Assembly: GCA_020746105.1 (NCBI GenBank)
Contig: CM036628.1
Span: 4,288,001-4,352,000, forward strand
DNA: 64,000 bases
Source of the DNA: Trogon surrucura
Taxonomy: Eukaryota; Chordata; Aves; Trogoniformes; Trogonidae
Reading direction: 5' to 3'
The notes beneath the pieces were generated by a model. That model did no database searches and was not told the origin of the DNA. It saw nothing but the letters and a program-made list of their open reading frames with translations. Made by a program: the position numbers and the translations under genes. Shown in pieces: positions 21,543 through 36,000 of this stretch; within the stretch, counting starts at the first letter, position 1; every line of letters starts with the position of its first letter.

Positions 21543-24500
21543 GTAGGCATTGGAGTGTGCTGTGTTCTATTACTGGCTAGGGGCTGGGTGAAAACAAGGG
21601 TCTAAGATGCGGAGCTGCTGTTGAAGATTTGCCTGTGATACTGAGCAGGTGATGAGGAAGAGGAGGAGGAAGACAAATCAGAGAAGAAAAGGCTGAGTGA
21701 GGAGTGGCTTGGGGAGCAGAAAAGTTGGCTTTGGCTGTATCTTACGTGTGAAGCTGAGCTGGGAATGGTTTTAGTTTTCCCCACCAACGCTCAGGCATGT
21801 GTTACTGAGGGATGGTACCAACATAAGCAGGGCAGCTGGCAGACAGTTGGCTGCATACCTGAGTACAGGATTCAATTAGGCAGATTTTGAGTTCTGCAGA
21901 AGAAGATCGGGCTCGGAGCTATATCTTGTGTGTTCCTGCACCTTCGCAGAGGCGCAAGGACATGCTGAAACCTTGTGTGCCCATAAAGCCTCTTTTCACA
22001 GAGGAAAACTGGATTTCCATGGTTTTGTGGGGCCAGCAGTGGGAGGGCTGTCTGGCTTTTGCTGTATTCCCCAAGTACTAGCTCTGTTTGAGCCTGGCCT
22101 GAGAGTGCCTATGGAGCTTGTGGTCCCTCCTACAGAGCGATCTCTGCTGGTGGCAGTTTGATTGTGCGACGGTCTGTTGACAGTTAATGATTGTCACAGT
22201 TTATAAGAGAAAAAGTTATTTAGCTTTTTTTTTTTTTTCCCCCGTGGAGCCGAAAATAATAGCAAAATCAATCTAAACTACATAACACCAAGAAAACAAA
22301 TAGATTATCCAAGATGAACAAATCAAGCTGCTCAGAGGACTCACAGTGGTTCTGTTCAATTGGAGACGTGGGACTCCAAAATAATTATTGTTATCTGCCA
22401 AATGTGTGATGGGTTGGGACTTTTGGGAGGGGTGTGTTCTTCAGCAGGAGCCAGAAGAAGGGAAGTACAGACATTCTATGCAGTAGAAAACATGAAGATA
22501 ACTGCAGGTATCACACAGGCTTAGTAGCATTTGGTGTTGGCTCTTTTACTGTTCAAAAGAAATACACAGATAATAGCAGTGATGTGAATAATACTTTCCA
22601 AGGTGAAATGCAGAAAACACATTCCGAGTATGACTAAGGCTGTCAGATAATGATGTGAAAAATCTGTTTTCTCGTAGTAAAGGGCTGTGTGGGGCAGCGG
22701 GGAACCTACAGAAATATTAGAACAAAAACATCATCTCTTAGGAATGAAAGCAAAAGAAAGGTGAGAAAAAGAATCAGAGCTGTTGACTTTATTTATTTTT
22801 TTTTCTGGCTGTGACGCTTGCAAGATGACATTTTAGCTGTGATACAGTCAGGGTGCTAGATAGCATAATCTTGATTTTTTTCCCTGCCTTTAATGAGATA
22901 TGCCTGGACTGCTGTTTTATGGTGTTAAAGATTAAGCTGAGATGCAACAGGAGGGAATAATGAGGCGTGCAGCGCGGTGGGCAATGGATCAGTAGGAGAG
23001 AGGCTTCTAATCTTAGGAAAATGTTTCCCTTTCTTTGGAGAGTGGCATATACAGAATAGCTACAGCATTGGACTGTTATCTCAGACAGAAGGCTCCCAGA
23101 AAGGAAGGAGGACGGGTAAAGAGGAGAAAGGCAATGCAAGCTCCTCTGTGGACAGAGCTGCAGACAGAGCAAGGAACAAGGGTGTGGTCCCAAGGGGACG
23201 CATTTGTGCTGGCGCTGAGCTTGGGGAGATGAATTTTGTGGATGTCAACAAACAAAAGGTTTTGCGCACGGACTGTACTTTCTTACCCAAAACTCAGCAA
23301 CAATCAGCATTTTGACTCTGATTTGCTCAGATTGGATTTTTTTTTTTGTTGGTTTGTTGGTTTTTTTTTTTGCTTTATCCTCATGCACACCTGAATGACT
23401 TACTGGTGAGGTTAGACCTCCCCTGGTTTGCGTGCTCGGAGCAGGCTTAGAGTCAGGTTCCCATTCTCAGCAAATGGTTCACACGGTTATGGGGGATGCC
23501 TGGATTTTGTGAGTAGCTGGAAACCCCTCCATTAGCCTTAAACCAGAGGTTGGAGTCCTTCAAGTTGGCAAAGCAGCTGGCAGGGAAGCTGGGAATAGCT
23601 GCAAGTCCCATTCCACATCTGGAGGTCACTGATACTACATCTGCTTACAGTAAGAATAGGAGGTCTTTAAGGAAGAAAACTTCAGGGAAAGCTGCACAAG
23701 CTGGAACATGGAGGGTTTATTTGCCCACCAACAGTTACTCCTAAACTTCTAGACCTCTTCTCCAGTAAAAACTAAGATGTCTCTCCTCTCACTGTGGCTC
23801 AGTTTAAACCTAACACGGCTCCACCTGTGTTTAAAGTGACTTTCTAATACCCACATCTTTTTTCAAAAGAAGGAAAAAAAAGTCCTAAATTTAGTTACAA
23901 AAGGTCGTTATTTTTCTAAAGACACAGCTTGAGGAATTGAAGCAAATTTGCTAATTAACTTCACCTGAGAAAAGGAAAGAAAAAGTTAAAATGCTTTCCT
24001 GAGAAAACACCAGATCTTGGCACCTGGATACTTCATTGTGAAGTGCTATTTTTTTCATTTTAAAATTAGCTTCCTTTTTTTTTTTTTAAGTGGTTAAGTA
24101 ACTCAAAGAAAAATTGAGTTATGAGATGGGAACATTACCTTGAGTTAATGCTGCTGCTGTCTACCTGTCCTGACACTGGGAAGATTCCAAGCTTTCCCTC
24201 TTTTTGATGAATGCAGGTGACTCCTGGCTTTTAATTTTATTTAATTTTAAATGTCTTTCACAGTGGAGAGGAAACTACTTTTGGAAAGCCTCTGCCACTT
24301 TCCTTTTGACAACTGAGTTCTTGTAGTCTGGAGGCTGGTTTTAACATTATTCTGTGTAATTAAGTGGAGCAAGAGAGGGGCTTCTGCAACCGCAGTGATG
24401 TTCGCTTGAACGTGGAGTACACTTAAAACAGGATTAGCCAGCAAGCTGATTCAGGGGATGGAGTTAGACAATGCAATCCTCCCAAAGCTGGCTTTGCATA

Positions 24501-27500
24501 TGGAAAAGGAGTTTGAGGAAGAAGGGGCTGAGGGCAGACCTGCTGCCTGGCTGGTGACATGGGCCAGCTCTGCTGTGCTATCCCAGGCTCACCTGGAGAA
24601 AAAAGCATGCCGGCTGTATGAGGAGGCACAAGTTTGGCAGTCTGAGAGGTTTCTTTTGCAAGGAGCAAAGAGAGACGAGGAATTGGTGAGGCCCATGGGG
24701 TGAGAGAGTAGATGCAGGTGGGGCTGGGATGGGTGTTAGTGGAGGACCTTGAACAGCGTAAAGCAACACAGCAGTGACTGGTCATCCCGCTGCTGCAACG
24801 TGGAGTCACTTGCTGTCTTGGCAAGGGAGATTTGTACGTGCAGCATTTTAAAGAGGTGTATCCCATCTCTCTGGATGTGCTGTGGCATTCCCCTGTCAGG
24901 GACAACCGTGGTCACTTGTCCCTGAGACAGCAGACCCCATGTGCCTGAGAGCCCGTCACCTCCCCAACGTAACACGGGGATTAAATGAGGCCTTTCCTGG
25001 AAACAAGAGCTTTCAGACAGGTGGAATGAAAGGAAACAGTGTGTTTATCCACAAATCAGATTATAATTCCAGGAGGCCGGAGAGAGGTGGGAGGGAGGAG
25101 GGAGACGGTGCTTGGAATTTGAAATGAGATTTAAAGGAATAATTAAAGGTTCTGCCACTGAACGATGCCAATGAACTCGCTGGGAATAAATCAGACTGCA
25201 CTTGAAGGAAGTGACCTGGAAATATATTACTGTCTGTTCCTTAGCCAAACCTCATCACCATAGGGTGTCATTGAACGGAGGGTGAGGTGACCTTGGCCGG
25301 AGCTGGGGAGGGCTCAGGCAGGGAGTGAAACCTGCTGGGTAGGGGCTCAGGAGCCTCTAAGGTGGCCTTTGATCCAGACTACGGAAATCTCTGCTCCGAA
25401 CAGACCAGCCCTTGTTGGTACAATTTTGCCTTTCGAAAATGCACATAAAATTTTTTATTAAAATCCCCGCAGATGAGTTAACAGCTGGGAGAAGCTGGAA
25501 TATGATTAATGTCTCATGAATTAGCCCTGGAGGTACTTTATGGAAATAAGATTTACAACACTATTACACGCAGTCCTGAATGTGTTTTACATTTTTAAAT
25601 GAGGGGAATGAAGTGTTTCTGCTCCCTTCCCCCTTGGGCCCTTGCAGAGGTACAGAAACACAATCTCGGCTGATTTGGGACGGAGGTTTTGGTGCTGGGG
25701 GAGATGTTGGACTGTGCAGTTAACCGCATGATCTGACTGGCCCCAGCGCTTTATCAGGCAAGAAATCAAAATGTGTCCTGACATATAGGACAAAATTACA
25801 AGTCATTAACAGAGAAATTATAGATGCTGGGATGGAAAGAAGGGATCTATTAGGCTGCTTTGTCCATCTTCTCTCTGCCAAAGCAGGATGGTTCCTGACA
25901 GCATATGGTTCGGTGCTCCTGACACCTTCCAAACAGTGCAGTGCTTCCAGCAGTCCCATTTATTTCAGTGTTTTAAATGCTCTACTTCAGATTTTTCCTT
26001 CCAGAGGACTCAAGTCTTGCTAGAGGGAGACGATAATCTTTGTGGAAGCGCAGTAGGTGGAGGTCCTGCCTGGGTCCATGTGCCATGCTCTGTGGAGACC
26101 TTCCTTAAGAGAAAAGGCAAGTGTTCCTTCCCAGGAGTTCCAGGGAACCATGGTGCCCTGGGTTTGCCTCACTCGACAAGAAATGTAATGAATGACCCTA
26201 TTCAGCAACACTCACACTCTCCCATTCCTTACGCGTGTCATCTTGCACCTGAGGAGAAGCTGCGTGACCACTTTGTATGACACAAACCGAGTGTACTCTC
26301 TCCCAGTGTACGCAGTAAAGATTGGAAATGGGAGGCTGAAGCTCTCAGACTGGTGATTCTGCTAAAGTCAGGTCAAAAAAGTATGTGAAAGGAAGGAAAA
26401 AAAATCGCAGGAATGGGCTACAGAGGCTAACTGAAGAGCAAAGAACCCCACACTGTCATCACAAAAACTGACCATAGGAGATGAGACCAAACTAGTTCAG
26501 ATAAGTGCGGGTTAATAAGCCTGATTAAAAAATACAAGAGACAGTCTTGGGGCGAGGATGACAAAGCAGGTGCACCCACTTGGGTGTCTCTGCTAAAACA
26601 CTACTGGTTTTACTGGTGACTAGATGATGAAACTGGATTTGAGGCTGCTTCTGTACCCAAAATCCAGCAATTTTCCACAAATGCCTAGTGTCTTTAAAAG
26701 TTCTGTTTCGGTAGGGACTGTTCTGATAGAACACTCTGCAATCCACAGGCGTCCTCAAGCTTGTGAGGTTTCTGTTGAAAGCCTGTCTCTGTCCCAGGCT
26801 ATCTCAGATGCTCCTGGACCCCAAAATGATGCCAACCAGATTGCCTCAATGTCTGGTATGATATCTGCTCCAGGGAAGCTGAAGGCTACTTGGTTTACTG
26901 AATACTTTTCAGTAGGTTAAGCAATCTGAAATCAGGATCTTTGTGAAGAGACAGAAGAGCTGACACAATCTCCCCTTTACTCTAAACGAAGTGGAGGAGT
27001 GGGAGCCACAACCAGGCTTAGAAGGCACTAACACGACGCAAAGCCTGGCAGTCCCTCCCTGTCATTTCTGTGACATGTCAAGGAAAATCCTATTTTCCTT
27101 TCTGAACCACAGGTCGGATGGCCCAGCTCAGCGGGGAGCGGTGTGTAAAATGTGGACAACTTCGGAGAAGGCGGTGTCTGCAGGAATTTGGAGCAAAAAC
27201 TTGTCTAAACCTCCTATATAGGGGACTATAACAAGGCTTAGCTCTGTCCTGTGCTCGCACCAGCCGGTCCTACTGCCAGGTACCACTGTGCAATGTGCTT
27301 TTCTAGCACAGCTAGAGAGCCTGGCTGCTCCAAGGTGTTGTGGTTAGGAGGTAACGTAAGCCTGCTGGACTTTGAAGAGACAAGTGGCTTCCTTCTGGGC
27401 TCACAGGCATCGAGGGGTTGTGATGTAGTGTTGGGAAACCCTTGTGGCTGCAGTTGGAGGAGTTGCCAAATCCATTTTATTATTTTAGTTTTTATTACCA

Positions 27501-30500
27501 TCTAGTGGCAGGCCTTGGGAACTGAAGTCTTGAATCAGACTTAAAACTGTCCTAGAAGATTGCATGGTATAATCTTTTCACCCTTTGCTCTCCTTTTATT
27601 TTTTCTTGTCCTCACGAATTTTATCTTTCAGTTGGGATTATGTTTCCATGAATTACTGGCTTCCCACAAATTCAGGCCTGAATCCCCACGTGAAATACAA
27701 CCCATGGATCTGGCTGTGCCTCAGTCTCTTGCAAAGCGTAGCTTGACGGCAACAAACAAATGCTAGAAGGTAATAACCTGCAAGCTAACTGGAAATTAAT
27801 TTAGGATGGATTGATGAGAGGGAGTCGACAAGAGGCTCTGAATGTACTAAGCCATCTGAGCCTTGACATCAAGTTCTAAAATCAACTTGCTCAGAGCTGG
27901 AGGGCTGCTGAGACTGGAGGACTAGTAGTACTGTTGTCACATCTGGACTAGCAGGTGTTTTGGCTGAACGGGCCCCATCCTTGAAGGGGTTCCCTGGCAG
28001 AGAGATGAAAACCTGCCGGAGACAAGCAGAAGTTGCACAGGAATGCTCTGTCTTGGACCTTACTGCAGGCTCTGTACCAGGTTTAAGTGAAAGAGCACCG
28101 AATCTGCAATTAGCAGAAGTGAACAGATAGATACTGAACTTTGTTTTTTAACCCAACTGCCAATCTAGTTATATATCTAAGCATTTCTAAGGTTCAAATC
28201 TCCTCTATTTTCTTTGTTTAAACAAAACAAAACAAAACCCTCTGGATTAAAATAGTTCTGCCCTCGAATATCGTATGTCTTTGGGCAGATCACCTGTAAA
28301 CCTGCTATACTGTCACTAACACGAAGTTCATAAATCTTGAATCTGAAATTGAAATCTCCCAAGGATCCGAAACAACATGAAAGCCACCAGGCAGAGACCT
28401 GCACTTCTACCTCAGAGATAAATAATCCTGGGGATGTACTTTTATAAGTGAGTTTTTGACTCACTGGTTCTGGCAGAACTGTTCATGCTTTGACTCAATA
28501 GGTGTTTCAAAGTGAAGTGGGTTTTGGTCTGTCTGGGAAGACTAATGGTCAGTGCCTACCATCATCTGGCATAACCTCAGATGATCCCAGAGGATTTCAG
28601 GAATTGGGGGATGCGTTCTGGATTCACCTTGCTGGGTTCCCAGTAGCTCAAGCTGAGGACCCCAGCTGCTGGGGTGTTTCACTGGTGGAGCTGTAGGCAC
28701 CCACAGGTGGGCAGACTCTAATTCCTGTGTTTCACTTCTGGTATTTATGGTTCAGATGTCTCCATAGGAAGCTTTCACCCGAAGCTGCATTTATAGTTTG
28801 CTTCTAGGAAATAATTCCTTCCAGTCACTGCAAGGAGAGACAAATAGTGCTCTGGAAGTGAAGTACAAGTCTCTCTCTCTGTCCCCACTTCTCAGCCTTT
28901 GACTTTTTTAGGCCAAGCAAAACCATTTGTCTGCTTGGTGCCTTAAGTCTTGTGTGATGATAGATATATAAAGAATGCTGGAAGAGCTTCCCTGCATGGC
29001 AATGAAGTATTGTGTATTTCCATCACATTTTCACACCTCTTAAAATGCCACGAGGTGAAGGCAATAAAAGCCATGTAGGAGATTTTGGCTCTGCCTTAAT
29101 GATCTTGAACTTCTTCAATTGATTTTGTGAATCTTAGCCTATGTTAAATGCTAGTTTCTATTTATGGCTCAGCAACCATGAGCAAGTTATAGCCGATAGA
29201 TGAAGCAAAATCTAAAACGGGAAGGTTTCTGACATCACAACAGATTTAAAAAGAAATATGTGCATCTATTCTGGGAACTCAGCTGCCAGGTTGGCACTAC
29301 GTGGGGTGTCACTGTAGCTTAAAGAGCAGTCGTAACAGTATGTGAAGGATTCAAACAAGCAGGTTTCAGTTCTGTCTCTGATGTCCCATTTCCTGCAATA
29401 AAACGCACCCAGAAATTGGAAAGAAGCGAAGTCCAGCAGGTTTTGCAGTTTTGCGCTGGCGTATCCACAGCTTAAGGCTGCTTCTGCATCGTGACGTCCA
29501 CCTCTGATCTACATCCTCACCTCACAAAGCAGCCCAGCTCTACCAAACAGCAGTGCTGGCTGATGGTGCTGATGCACAAAGAAATGTAAAAAAATCTGCA
29601 GCCGCCTGCTTTTTGGCTCCTCTGGCAGCAGGACTGGGCAGATGGGCTCCCTCGCAGTCTGCCCTGTGTCTCTGGGCTGCTTCTGGAGGTGTGGGCTTAG
29701 CACAGAGGGTCATGTACAAGTGGAAGATGCCATTCTGGCACCATCAATGCTGAGTGGGTCTAGTAGCCAGCACTGAAAAATCCTAGTATGGCGAGCAAAG
29801 AAAAAATGCAAAATTGGCTTTTAAAGCTGAGACACACACACACAAAAATGAAAATAATCAAGGGCGTTTCATGCTTCTCTTTCAATAGCTTTTTTGCTGC
29901 TAAGATTATGATGAGGAGAACTTCTTCCTGCTACCCAGTGCCATGCAGGCATTTCAGGCTCTGCAGAAGCTTCAAATGCTTACAGTTTGCTGGTTATACT
30001 AATGTTTTGCCTTGCCTGACCTATCTCCTCAGGGCAGCAATAAAAATAACCAGTTTTAGTCCACTACTTGGCTGCTAATTGTCCACTTGTAGATCTTAGT
30101 CCCAGCTGGGCCCGCTGCTGCCCAAAGGCAGTTGTGTTCGGTAAAGTGGCCGCTCACATTTGCAGCAGCCTCACAATAGAAGCAGGTGGCTGCCATTTTC
30201 CACGCAAGAAAGCTCTTTGGAGAGAAGGAAAAGCGGGCAAATGAGGAGAGGTAAAAAAAAAAATAATAGAAAAAAAAAGAAAAAACAAACAATGCAAAGC
30301 ATCAATGAGAGGAAAGCCTCTGGCTGCTTTGGTTAAAATGGATAGAGACCAAAAACATGCATAAATTAAGAGAGAAGCAATACATCAGGACATAGGAGGG
30401 AGAAGAAGAAATGCTTCTTCTATCATTTCTCTGCTCACCACCACAGACAGGGCTACCCTTTCTGTTTTCAATTTTGATAAGTATGCAACATCTAAGAATT

Positions 30501-31177
30501 TTTCAGGGAAGATGCAGCCCTCTCTACAGCTAATTTAAGCCTCCTGATTATGACTTCCTTCAGTGAGTTACCTTGTCTTGACAGCTTACGAGTAGTATGT
30601 ATTTTCCCTGGGGTGCTGCAGACCAGAGGTGGAAACCTGCAGCTAAGCACAAAGAGAGAAAATGGCAAGAAATCACTTTACCACTGCAAGCTTCAGAGCT
30701 CTCCTTTCTTGAGTAGGTGAAAAAGGAAACTTCTAAACTGCCTGTCGCATCCTCTCACTGCTAACAGACATCACCTGGAAAGGGGACAGCACAGAGCTTG
30801 TCCCTGGGAAGAAACAATAGAGGGAAAGTGCTACAGAATGTGCTTGTTTAACAGCACTGCTTAGCAGAAGCCAGAGTATTTTTTTTCTTGCATCAAAGGA
30901 AATTCTGCTATTTTTAAATTGTTTTTCATGCAGAAATGTTGAAAATGAAGCCTTTGAAATTTCATGCCTTGTGACAACTTGAAGGGGGGGAACCTATTAG
31001 TCTATCAAGTCTATCAAAAGACTTTATACTATTATACTGAATTCCAACGTCTACTTTCCTATACTACTCAATACCTGCTCCAATATCTATTTGTATGTCC
31101 TCAGCATGTATACATAGGAGCAGAATAAAGAGAGTGTTTGGGCACTGACTGTTGACCTCTCCTCCACCACAAACATC
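21543..31177. other. About 9.6 kb of non-coding DNA
   Basis: No supported gene or named transposon. T-rich runs occur near 22226-22240 and 23336-23373 (a T/G tract), and an A-rich patch near 30253-30290. The section 25060-25620 is AT-rich with motif-dense, complex sequence that reads like a conserved non-coding element, but this cannot be shown from one genome. All reading frames here are short and lack splice support. Confidence 0.45.
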
Positions 31178-32125
31178 TGGATGTTGTCTACCTTGACTTC
31201 AGCAAGGCTTTCAACACTGTCTCCCACACCATCCTAGCAGGCAAGTTGAAGAAGTGTGGATTAGGTGAATGGAGAGTGGGGTGAGTTGCAAGTTGGCTCT
31301 GCTGCCATCCAGCATCACCTGGACAGGCTGGAGAGTTGGGCAGAGAGAAACCTCATGAAATTCAACAAGGGCAAGTGTAGGGTACTGCACCTAGGAAGGA
31401 ATAACTCCATGTATCAGTACAGGTCAGGGTTGGCCTGCTGGAAGGTAGCAAGGTAGAAAGGGACTTGGAAGTCCTGGTGGACAACAGGATGAACATGAAA
31501 CAGCAGTGTGCCTTTGTGGCCAAAAAGGCCGATGACATCCTGGGATGTATCAAGAAGAGTGTCCAGCAGGTCATGGGAGGTCATCCTCCCCCTCTACTCT
31601 GCTCTGGTGAGGCCCCGTCTGGAGTCCCATGTTCAGTTCTGGGCTCCCCACTTCGAGAAGGACAGGGAACTGCCGAAGAGGGTACAGAAAAGGGCTACAA
31701 AGAGGATTAGGGGACTAGAATGTCTCTCCTGTGAGGAAAGGCTGAGGGACTTGTGTCTTTTGAGTCTGGAGAAGTCAGAGGGGAGGTCTTATCTTGCTTA
31801 TATATGCTTAAAGAGTTGATGTCAGGAGGATGGGGCTGGTCCTTTTTCACTGGTGTCCAGTCACGGGACAAGAGGTAGTGGGCACAAACTTGAACATGGG
31901 AAGTTCCATGTAAACATGAGGAGGAGCTTCCTTACTTTTAGGGTGACAGAACACTGGAACAGGCTGCCCAGAGAGGTGGTGAAGTCTCTGTCTCTGGAGG
32001 CATTCAAAATCCACCTGGATGCCATCCTGTGCAACCTGCTCTAGGTGAACCTGCTCTGGCAGGGGGGTTGAACTCGATGATCTCCAGAGGTCCCTTCCAA
32101 CCTCTAACATTCTGTGATTCTGTGA
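31178..32125 (+). mobile_element. CR1 LINE with part of the reverse-transcriptase ORF
   Basis: This is the longest CR1 copy in the window, about 950 bp. It starts inside the reverse-transcriptase domain: DVVYLDFSKAFNTVSHTIL is the conserved palm motif, with its catalytic-type aspartate context intact. After GLGEWRVG the sequence jumps to HHLDRLESWAERNLMKFNKG. The intervening part, which in CR1 carries the second active-site block (ADD), is missing, a deletion of a few hundred bases. Later pieces include PLWPKRPMTSWDV in a shifted frame and [19 protein letters not shown] near the end. The 3' untranslated region follows and the copy ends in TTCTGTGATTCTGTGA at 32110-32125. 5' truncated, internally deleted and frameshifted, so not active. 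Confidence 0.95.
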
Positions 32126-32989
32126 AAACCTCTGGGATCTGATCACTCTGTAAATCACAGATTACAATTTCATAATTATTCACACAGCTTCATCTGTAGA
32201 TAACCAAGCAGTAGGTTTCCTCTTTACTCTTCTAATTGGGATGAATGAAGAGAGCATTTTTCCTTGCTTGGACTCAGTGAGTATTGCAGAGATGAGACAG
32301 GGGCTGACCTGTTGCTCTAGATTGTACCCTAATAGGCAGCCTCTTCACTTCTAGGGAGCTGTGAACAACCTTTTGCTGGGCTGGGCATATGAAATTCTTC
32401 AAGACCCCTGTTTCACTGTGCAAGCACCCAGAGCATGAGCACAGGGCAATGATAGGCTCCTCAGACCTTCCCTTCTCAGTAAATCTAGACCAGCTTGATA
32501 CATGACAGATTGAGACAGCACAGCAAGCAGTCATGGGCAATACCACTTTCTGAGAGCTGGGAGAAGAGTGTTTCTGGGACAGCCTAATAAAAGTAACCCT
32601 AAGCATCATCTCTGCCATTCTGGCCATACTCAGTTGCTGCTTGCTTAGACAGAGAGAAAAGAAATGCTTCATTGATTCATTAGGCTTTTCTCATTTTATT
32701 TTTTTTCTTCCATCTCTGCTGAAGGCAATGACAAGTTTCCATCCTTCAAAAAATTCGTTGTAACCTGAAAATGACGAGACTCAAGGATCAGTACTAATTG
32801 TATTAATATTTGCTTGGCAGATTAGCTCTGAAGAGCTGATAATTTGTGAGCTCTTTGTTCACTGGTTTAGTGCCCATGGATTCCCTCTCTGGAAGTGTCT
32901 TGCTGCAGCGCTTCTGTCTTTTGAGGTCAATGTGATGAGCTGCGTGGGAGTTTTTAGACATGAATCACATGCAAAAGTATGATATTCTC

Positions 32990-33025
<36 letters not shown>

Positions 33026-36000
33026 TCTCCCCCTGACATGCTAGGTAGCTTTAAAGAAACCCGCAAAAACAGCCTTCCAGATTCCCAGACTTCTTTTTCA
33101 ACTGAAAAGCAATGGGAAGTTTTATACTCATTAATTGTTGTCTCTCATCCACGTTGAGTTTATGCATCACAATGGGTTGATGCAGACACGGCCCATATCA
33201 CAAGGTTAAGGCTAAATGACTGTAGCGATGTGGGACCTACCACATCAGGTATTTTAGCAAGCGCATTTTGAAATTTATGCTGCTGAGATTTCTTGAAATC
33301 AACCAAGTTTAGGAACAGCCAGGCAGGCTGAAGTCAGACCCCTGCAGTACACTTCAGCTGCACCCTGCATGCGAACTCTTCCTTGAGGATCAGCTTCTGT
33401 GGCGTCAGAGATGTCTCTCGGTTTCCCTGGGTCTCCGACCTGGCAGAATGTGGGGTGTTCCTGACACCTGCCATGCCCAGATATGGGCAGAAGCAGGATG
33501 TCATCACCCTGGCAGTAGTAGCATCATTTCTCTGGCTCTAAACATGCCTTATGTAATTCAAGTGGCCACCTCTGGTATCAGCATCTCTTAGGTCAAAATC
33601 TATGTAAGTTTTTCTTCATTATGAAGAGAGGGTTTGTGTTGAGAGGTTTCAGAAAAGAGGTACACAATTCTTTCAGGAAAGGGGACTCTTTTGGGTTTTG
33701 GAGTCGTGACTTAAGAAGTGGACCAGCCTCCTAGAGCCTCTGGGCTCTTCCTGGTGAGTTGCACCAGCATAGGTTGTTGTGTTAGTACTGTGATGACTTT
33801 ATTTTGTGTCCAAATTAGCAATTCTTTTCACTTTCTCTGTGTTGTTTGTGCTTGGTTATTTAGCTTTGAGTCTTCTGACCTAAACTTAGGGCTGTTTGCT
33901 GAAGTGTATTGATCCTGGAGCCACGAAAGCTAGTCCTGAAAGCTACCTGTAACTGTGGGTGAAGGAAATGTAAAGATTGCTAAAATGAAGGTGGTGCCAG
34001 CTGAACATAAACACCACCCTGAAATTTTATTGCTGTCCTGCCATGGACATAAGTTTCTTCCAACCTGCTGGTCTAGCAAAAATTTGCTTGTGCCAGTGAA
34101 TGTGTGTTATGAGCTGGGAGGAAAGCCAGTAACTCTTGTGTGGCGAGGAACACGTCTGCAGACAGAGAAGGTGAGAGCTGAGGTGCCACGTTAATGTCAT
34201 CCATGCTAATTTGTGTCACGCCTTTTAAAATGTGTAACAAGTGCACGGTCCGTCTTCAGAGTAGTAAAGTATCTTACACATACTCTGTGACCATACGTTA
34301 CTAAAATGAAAAAATTTGGAGTGAACTGCTGGATAAAGTAAAAATAAAAGAATGAAGAGCCACCTACCAGCCAAGCACAGTCCTGTGCTTGAGTCCTGTG
34401 CAAGAGAAAGTCTCTTGCACTTCTGAGCAGCCAGGTCTGTGCTCTTCAGATGAGGCAGTCGTTCACTGTGTGAAGTCAAGCTACCAAACAAAAAGCCGTT
34501 GTGTCAGTCACCCCAACCTGGTGCGTTTTCTTTGCAGTGGCAGGGAAAAACACTCCACCTCTTTCATATTTGACTGATACCCATCTGTTATGCTGGCTTT
34601 GGGAACAAGGCATGTTCGGCAGCACTAAGGGAGCTCTTCATTTTGGTAAGAGCAGGTCTGCTTCTCTATTTTTAGCATCCTCTTTAAGGATGTGTCTTTT
34701 GATCTGAAGCATCTCAGTGCCTACCGTCCCTTCTCTATTGATGAGCTGCCAGTCTCATGGCTTGGAGCAATGCCTGGGTAAACCTCTACTGTCATATTAG
34801 CTGTTTTTATAGCAAATAACCTGGGGGAACTTGCAAAATTCGTGTCACAAAGTATAATGCATCAGCACAAGGAATCAAATGTGCTGTTGCAGGGCAAGGA
34901 GTTCTCTTGGCCATGAGGTTAGAGACAGGTATTCAGAGACAAAGCACTTACGGATGCCACCTGAGCTGGGGTAGGAGATGGGGAACTTCCATTTGTGTGT
35001 ACCTGCTTGGTTTCCCACTAGAGACTGAGGGCATTTTTGGGACACAAGGCCGTACAGCAGAAAGGAAGGGTGAAACTCAAGACTCTCAGGATGCAAATGT
35101 CATCTTGAATGATGATCCTGATGGTTGTACCTTCCGCCCTCCCAAAGAGAAGTGGGCTCAGCCTAGAAGAAACAGAGAATAAAGCCATTGAAAGCAGTGG
35201 AAGAGCTCTGCTTTCCTTTAGCCAAGCTTGTGACATTGTCCCCTCTTGCTTTGAGCAGCTGAACTACAACATGCTTTGTGGTGTGTCATGGGTTGGCTGC
35301 TGGGAAGCTCTGTGTCCTTCAGCAAGTCTCATTTTGAGTAGCTGAGTTACTGAGCACTGCTGTCTCCACAAGGATGCTGGGAGAGCAATATCACTAGCTT
35401 TTGTTCCTCAGGTACCTGAACCTAAGCATGGATATTCAAAGTTTCTCAGTTTAATTGAAGTTAATACAGCCTTTGGCATTTTATAGTGGGTAAAATGGCA
35501 ATTGTAGAAGTAGAAAGCATAGGTACTGGAAAAAGAGATACCATCAGGTATCAAATTCTCATTTGAAAGGTATAAATCTTTGGGCGAACGACATAAATTT
35601 TTTATTAAAAGAATACTATCAAGCATCATCCTTCTACTATATATAGCTTTTAAATTAAATGTGTTCTGAGATTTTCATTTGCTGGGTGATCTGAGCCTCT
35701 TGTCTGCAGCAGAGTGACAGTAAGTGCTCTGTGAAGAGCTCCAGGATCTGCGGACTGATGTCTGTGTAATGCTGGGGAGGGGCTCTGGAGCTGCAGTGCC
35801 CTTGGAGTGAAAAGTTTTGCTGCTTTTAAGCTAAGTCACGGTCTGCAACCTCTCTTCCATCCTTCACCTTCTGGAGTAGAGAAGAAGCTTTTAGTGCTCG
35901 TACGTGTAAATATTTAAATGTTTGGGCATAGAGGCTTAGTTCTTTGTCTGATTCGGAGCACTGTGTATCCTCCTTGCAGGAAAGAGGCTGCCAGGAAAAT

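Noticed and set aside
24423-24905. 160-codon - strand frame rich in Ser, Pro and Cys
   Set aside because: Low-complexity composition, no recognisable domain, and an overlapping open frame on the opposite strand suggest a chance stop-poor patch.
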